Origin: Cudoniella acicularis | Taxonomy: Eukaryota; Ascomycota; Leotiomycetes; Helotiales; Helotiaceae | DNA: 12,950 nucleotides | NCBI GenBank assembly: GCA_013054445.1 | Contig: JAAMPI010001565.1 | Location: forward strand, 1-12,950 | Reading direction: 5' to 3' | In this document: piece by piece, positions 9,394-12,950 of the stretch | Layout of the letters: every line of letters starts with the position of its first letter | Numbering within the stretch: the first letter of the stretch is position 1 | Translations under genes and position numbers: made by a program | Notes under the pieces: generated by a model | What the model was told of the DNA's origin: nothing | Database searches by the model: none | Seen by the model: the letters and a program-made list of their open reading frames with translations, nothing else

Positions 9394-10384
9394 ATACTAT
9401 TTATATAAGACTAGGCAATATCGTCGCGGCACTACAGTTGTATCGAGGGTTACGATAGCTGGTGTGCTTAATAGGCATGGTCAGATTCGTGCAGGTGTGA
9501 AATCATATCAGGGGAAGATCAACACCAAGGCTCTGTCTGCCAGAGGAGCGGAGAATTTCATATAAGCAGGTAAGGTAAGGCAGAATCATCTCGGCGGCAG
9601 AGTTGCTTTGACGGAAGGGTTGCTGCTTCTTCACTGCAGTGATTCGGGACGTCTGTGCCGAGCGAGGAGTCTCTTTCAGCCAGGTTGTCCGACTCATTGC
9701 AAGTATCGGCCATATGGGGAAGATTGACGACTTTACCATCAGGCCGGTAGAGCAACATTCGTTCCTCTTGATTGGCTTTAGCCGGCATACCTCATCCCGG
9801 CCCTCGTTCGGTGGCACGACTTTGTCAACTGCTGCGGAGGCAGGCCGTGACCACGTCGATGCTACGCGTATCCGACCCCAGGAGGGCAGAGCCGTTGATG
9901 CCGGGGCTCTTGCATCGCGAAGGAGTAAGCCGTCAATCAGCGATGACGATGGTGGTCTGAGCGACAGCGATTCCGAGTCTAGCAGCGACGATGACGGATG
10001 TTCGAGCGAGGGCGAGCAGGGCCGTTCGAGCACGAGCAAGCACAGCCGATGGTCAGACCTAGACGAGCGGCTCTTACTGGCATACAAGAAAGAGGACAAG
10101 TCTTGGGACAACCAATGATTCTCGATAATGACGACTCAGATGTGGCAGGTGCTAGTGATGAGGTCGAAGGCGCTTCCGGTGGTGTTAATACTGGGCGTAT
10201 TGTACGGATCGCGAGTCCGCATGACACCTTCACAGCCTCAGAACTCGCCTCAGCGCCGACAAAATCTATTGATGCATCCGGTCTATGGTATGGCGTTGAG
10301 GAGGGCTGTTATATTGAGGAGCCAGCCCCGGGACCTGGGTCTCATAAGCAGCGCGGCGTGCCGTCTGCTCCCGCACAAGCCTAA
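9394..10384 (+). pseudogene. Relic gene with acidic/Ser-rich region and truncated Myb/SANT-like segment
   Basis: From about 9394 a plus-strand frame is open (..GVLNRHGQIRAGVKSYQGKI..) up to GAGAATTTCATA, where TAA at 9563-9565 interrupts it. A good intron follows at 9570-9639 (GTAAGG..CTGCAG). Splicing gives ENFI-stop-A-VIRDVCAERG, so the TAA most simply replaced CAA. The next exon, open 9640-10118, encodes GVSFSQVVRLIASIGHMGKI, then an acidic Ser/Asp tract (SDDDGGLSDSDSESSSDDDG), then RWSDLDERLLLAYKKEDKSW, which resembles the first helices of a Myb/SANT domain with two spaced Trp. The domain then breaks off. An acidic reading in a different frame continues from about 10108 (ILDNDDSDVAGASDEVEG) to TAA 10382-10384. 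This fits a deletion or frameshift that removed the recognition helix. No ATG is assigned. I recall similar fungal proteins of unknown role but cannot name a family; it may come from a repeated element. Confidence 0.5.
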
Positions 10385-10543
10385 CCCTAGACTCTCCCCC
10401 AATCCTCCAAGCTATTGCAAGATCAGACTAACCAGCAAGGTGTCGACAGAATCACTCGGAGCATGTCAGTAGAGTCTGCGCTCCACTCTATCATTATTAT
10501 AAATTTTTCGGCTTCTAGTTTTGCACAAGCTTCTAAGTCCTAA

Positions 10544-10861
10544 ACAGCCCCTCCTACTATCATTCAGCGTTTTAAAAGAGTTATCACAACACTGTGCCCT
10601 CGATACAATCCTGAAGTTGAGACAAACATACCCTTCAAACCATGGGAACCCATTCCTAGTATAATTCCAGGCTCGTCAAGGGGAGATTTGATATATTTCT
10701 CATACACTTTTGGTGCTTTACACCGGGCAGTGGCGTACGCTCGCATTGTGGTAGCCCTACTGTATGGTAGTAACCTTTCGTTGGAGACTTTTAAGAATGG
10801 CAAGGCTTTTAGACAATCACATATCCGTTTTTCGGGTAAATGCAGATGCTGTCTGCCTTAA
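10544..10861 (+). other. Open frame without ATG, possible orphan exon
   Basis: About 105 codons are open on the plus strand between TAA 10541-10543 and TAA 10859-10861, with no Met codon to start it. The reading is protein-like (NIPFKPWEPIPSIIPGSSRG, then GDLIYFSYTFGALHRAVAYA and VVALLYGSN). A competing 79-codon ATG-started frame lies on the minus strand at 10564-10803. Neither matches a family I know. The plus frame could be an internal exon, with a possible acceptor TTCTAG near 10517, or a relic. Chance openness cannot be excluded. The rest of 10385-10948 shows no gene. Confidence 0.3.
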
Positions 10862-10948
10862 CTACAACTTAGCATAGGACGCACAGCTGCTATAAATAAA
10901 ACATTATTCATTAAGAGAAGATATCGCGCGACACGCGGGAACGAAGAT

Positions 10949-11479
10949 TTAACCAGAGATTATTATTACTCTGTCTCGTGGTCCGGCTGGTCCTGCCCCT
11001 GGTGCCCCATCTCGGCCAGGTGCTCCCGGCTCTCCTGGTTCTCCCCGCAGACCCAGTTCTCCTCGTGCTCCTGCCGCCCCCCGTGCTCTATCACTGCCAG
11101 GCGTTCCATCTAGGCCAGGTGCTCCTGGCTCTCCTGGCAGTTCCCGTAGTCCCAGCTTTCCCCTCCGACCAATGCAACACACTACAAGCACTTAAAGAAC
11201 CCCAAAAATACATTCTACTATAGCTGCAATGTCTCCTCCAGAGACACCATTGCTGCTGTTGTAGACAATAGGTTCGATGGGAGAAGATGTGGACTGAGGC
11301 GTGGGTGATACAGCTTGTCCGGTTGGGGTCATTTGCTCGTTTCCTAACTGTATGATTGTAGTATAGGTGGTATATATTTCGGTGATACTAAGCGTAATAA
11401 GATAATCTGACGCTGAGGCCTTTTCTCGAAGTACAGGGGTTGATTTAGGGCTCCTACTTGAGAGCGGAGAGATTAACAT
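10949..11479 (-). pseudogene. Collagen-like (Gly-X-Y) single-pass membrane protein with internal stop
   Basis: Read on the minus strand from ATG 11479-11477. First comes a Ser/Thr/Pro-rich stretch (TPTGQAVSPTPQSTSSPIEP), then GVSGGDIAAIVECIFGVL, a TAA at 11194-11192, and in the same frame [12 protein letters not shown]. The two sides of the stop together look like one transmembrane helix followed by basic residues, the usual architecture of fungal Ser/Thr-rich membrane proteins. The inside part is about 20 Gly-X-Y triplets rich in [10 protein letters not shown], ending VIIISG at TAA 10951-10949. Gly is lost at two points (ELP and RAR triplets), which would weaken a collagen helix. Upstream of the ATG the frame is still open for about 25 codons and encodes a hydrophobic signal-like run (LIITAFCLQTAIMLI) without a Met, so the true start may be lost. 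Collagen-like proteins are known in fungi, but their roles are poorly defined. It is either a pseudogene, a readthrough candidate or an assembly error at one base. Confidence 0.6.
11014..11155. repeat. Internal duplication in the collagen-like coding region
   Basis: A 43-bp block at 11014-11056 recurs at 11113-11155 with a few substitutions; both begin GGCCAGGTGCTCC and end in CCCAG. The 99-nt offset equals 33 codons, or 11 Gly-X-Y triplets, so expansion kept frame and triplet phase. The encoded copies are [16 protein letters not shown] and [16 protein letters not shown]. Confidence 0.6.
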
Positions 11480-11639
11480 AATAGCGGTTTGTAAACAAAA
11501 GGCTGTTATTATTAGTTGCTTTAAAGATCCTAAATTGCAAAGGAAATGGTTGGGCTAGGAGTACTAAAGAGAGGCAAAAGATGGCTGGGAAAGACAAGCA
11601 GTCCATTTTGCAATTAACTTATGCTGAGCTAGTATTGAG
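11480..11639. other. Short intergenic region left of the MITE
   Basis: No gene is supported here. It holds the possible lost 5' end of the collagen-like frame (about 11480-11555, minus strand) and, at 11632-11639, the left copy of the transposon target duplication GTATTGAG. Confidence 0.5.
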
Positions 11640-11853
11640 TAGACTGCGTGATGGGTAACCCACGGGTACCCATTCGGCCGTGCTTCTCTTTTGTTTCTAG
11701 GCCAAATTTAATACGGATTTTTTGACAGAACTAGAAATTTCGAGTCTATTACGAAAGTACGATATTTATTAAAAAAAAATCTTAGGGCTTTACCCGACGC
11801 ACGGCTAGGCACGGACCAACTGGTCCGTGTACGGGTACCCATCACGCAGTCTA
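11640..11853. mobile_element. Non-autonomous DNA transposon (MITE), hAT-like, 214 bp
   Basis: Perfect 18-bp terminal inverted repeats: TAGACTGCGTGATGGGTA at 11640-11657 and its exact reverse complement at 11836-11853. An identical 8-bp direct repeat, GTATTGAG, flanks the element at 11632-11639 and 11854-11861, as expected for a target-site duplication. Eight-base duplications, short terminal repeats and GGGTACCC-type subterminal motifs (GGGTACCC at 11664-11671 and 11834-11841) point to the hAT superfamily. A further palindrome, CACGGACCA-AC-TGGTCCGTG, lies at 11810-11829. There is no coding capacity, so it would need transposase from elsewhere. Intact ends and an unmutated duplication suggest a fairly recent insertion. 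The superfamily call is inference from structure. Confidence 0.87.
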
Positions 11854-11861
11854 GTATTGAG

Positions 11862-12352
11862 ATATATGAATTTGGACAACCTATGTGTAGGTCGCAGATA
11901 CTCTACGGCGGCAGCTACAATTCAAGTGCCTTAGCCGGTTATGGCTGCACGATTCTGCCTGGTAAGATAAGGGTGCGATTACTATGAGAGATGGTTGGGA
12001 GTTGGTACATGGCATGATTTGACGCAGAACGCTGTAGTAGGAAACTGTGAGGCTGCATAGTCGCTTTACATGGAGTTGGTGTCCAGGCCATAACTCCACT
12101 AATAATGCTGGAGCGCAACCTGGTGTCACTCTGGCCAACACACAACGTAACCTTGATATATCTGTTGACTAACATTCTCTTCTCACGCCCTTCGATTGAC
12201 TCAAACCAACAAGTTATGAAAATATAAACCAGAAATTTCTAACACAGCAGGCTGTTCAATACTTATTTACACAACACACTCAAGAGTTATCCAGGGCGCA
12301 TTCTCTCAAAATCCACTCAAAATTCAAGACAGTACAAACTTCAACCCTCAGA
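11862..12352. other. Intergenic region before the PhzF relic, no supported gene
   Basis: Several short frames overlap here on both strands (for example minus 11939-12175, and a 43-codon plus-strand stretch 12041-12172 reading CPGHNSTNNAGAQPGVTLAN), none with a domain I recognise. The frame of the PhzF gene remains open upstream of its start position to before 12240 but contains no ATG. Confidence 0.4.
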
Positions 12353-12950
12353 ATAAAGCTCTCCTTCACAACCCTCGACGTCTTCACCTCCACCCGCTAC
12401 ACCGGAAACCCACTAGCAATTGTTTCAGTCCCCTCACATCTCAAGACCTCTCCCACACAAACCCAAAACCAAGCCATCGCCGCCGAGTTCAACCTCTCCA
12501 AAATCGTCTTCCTACACTTATCCCCAGATGCGACAGCCCAGCATAGACATCTTCACCCCTCATGCCGAAGATCCTTTCGCAGGCCATCCCACTATTGGAA
12601 CAGCGTGGTACCTCTTGCACTTACAAAAGCAACTTAGAACCGTAGCCCTGCTTGAGAAAACTGGCTGGGTTCCGATTTCGGTTGATGGAAACAGTGTGAA
12701 AGCAGACGTGCCGCAGGATTTTCATCTCCATAACGTTACCTTTACCAGCGAGCTCACATCTGAACGGGCTTCTTGCGTTTCTATCGTCAATGGCATGACA
12801 TTCATCCTTGTTGCTCTCTCGGACTTGCCAACGCTAGCTAAGGCGAGTAAGAATCTGCAGGGCACTTATGATGCGAGCCCATTGGACTAGGGATGGCAGA
12901 ATGGATTGGTGGGGACTATGTACTTTGTTGCTGATGGGGAAAATGGGGGG
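12353..12950 (+). pseudogene. PhzF-family isomerase-like pseudogene, 3' end beyond the window
   Basis: The plus-strand reading from 12353 begins IKLSFTTLDVFTSTRYTGNP, the PhzF N terminus, but its first codon is ATA where Met is expected and no in-frame ATG lies upstream. It continues through IAAEFNLSKIVFLH. The catalytic Glu of PhzF (E45 in the Pseudomonas enzyme, motif NLSE) is Lys here (codon AAA at 12502-12504 by frame). Around 12533-12542 the frame must shift by one base (one extra base) to continue as PSIDIFTPHAEDPFAGHPTI, the family's second motif. The shifted frame runs to TAG 12888-12890 and is followed in frame by GWQNGLVGTMYFV, so homology goes on past the stop and out of the window. 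PhzF-like proteins (PF02567) are about 300-residue isomerases related to diaminopimelate epimerase; fungal substrates are mostly unknown. Start loss, an altered catalytic residue, a frameshift and a nonsense codon together make this non-functional. The four are independent, so sequencing error alone is unlikely. Confidence 0.8.

Noticed and set aside
9110..9480. Possible LTR of a retrotransposon (minus strand has a TATATAAATA-like box and CTAACA-like end)
   Set aside because: I found no second copy, no terminal TG..CA pair with a target duplication, and no primer-binding site or polymerase coding region.
12041..12172. 43-codon plus-strand frame reading CPGHNSTNNAGAQPGVTLAN
   Set aside because: Too short, no start codon, no splice partner and no known motif; chance openness is likely.
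1..12950. CRISPR array, bacterial operon features, rRNA or tRNA genes
   Set aside because: No regularly spaced repeats, Shine-Dalgarno-led operons or cloverleaf-like sequences seen; the gene structures are fungal.

Overview
The window looks like nuclear DNA of a filamentous ascomycete. Leotiomycetes is my guess and I cannot confirm it. The evidence is short introns (46-70 nt) with GT..AG ends and CTAAC-type branch sites, two Zn2Cys6 regulators of the kind found only in fungi, AATAAA signals just after stop codons, and pyrimidine-rich leaders. A two-base N at 3564-3565 marks it as draft assembly, so single-base frame breaks may be sequencing errors.

The left half (about 1-8550) is gene-dense. 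A three-exon FAD-dependent, salicylate-hydroxylase-like monooxygenase (639-2025, +) converges on a multi-pass membrane protein of unknown function (2193-3557, -). After a 730-bp AT-rich divergent promoter region comes an intact six-exon Zn2Cys6 transcription factor (4288-6670, +), one of whose introns appears to be GC-AG. It meets tail to tail, 66 bp apart, a second Zn2Cys6 factor (6737-8547, -). That second gene has several frame breaks, one of them caused by an extra copy of an 8-bp tandem repeat, so it is probably a pseudogene or allelic relic. A monooxygenase, a membrane protein and two regulators together could be part of a small catabolic or secondary-metabolite cluster. This is inference; no backbone synthase is present.

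The right half (about 8550-12950) is gene-poor and full of broken genes. It holds a relic with a truncated Myb/SANT-like segment (about 9394-10384, +), an open frame without ATG (10544-10861, +), a membrane-anchored collagen-like (Gly-X-Y) protein with a stop codon inside its membrane segment (10949-11479, -), and a 214-bp non-autonomous transposon with perfect 18-bp terminal inverted repeats and an 8-bp target duplication, hAT-like (11640-11853). At the right edge is a PhzF-family isomerase-like pseudogene (12353-12950, +) with ATA where ATG is expected, Lys at the catalytic Glu position, a frameshift and an in-frame TAG. Several of these lesions read as C-to-T or G-to-A changes, as expected from repeat-induced point mutation or ordinary decay.

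I did not find a convincing new multi-gene system. The points most worth checking are the collagen-like membrane protein, the MITE, and the graded decay of the second regulator and the PhzF gene.
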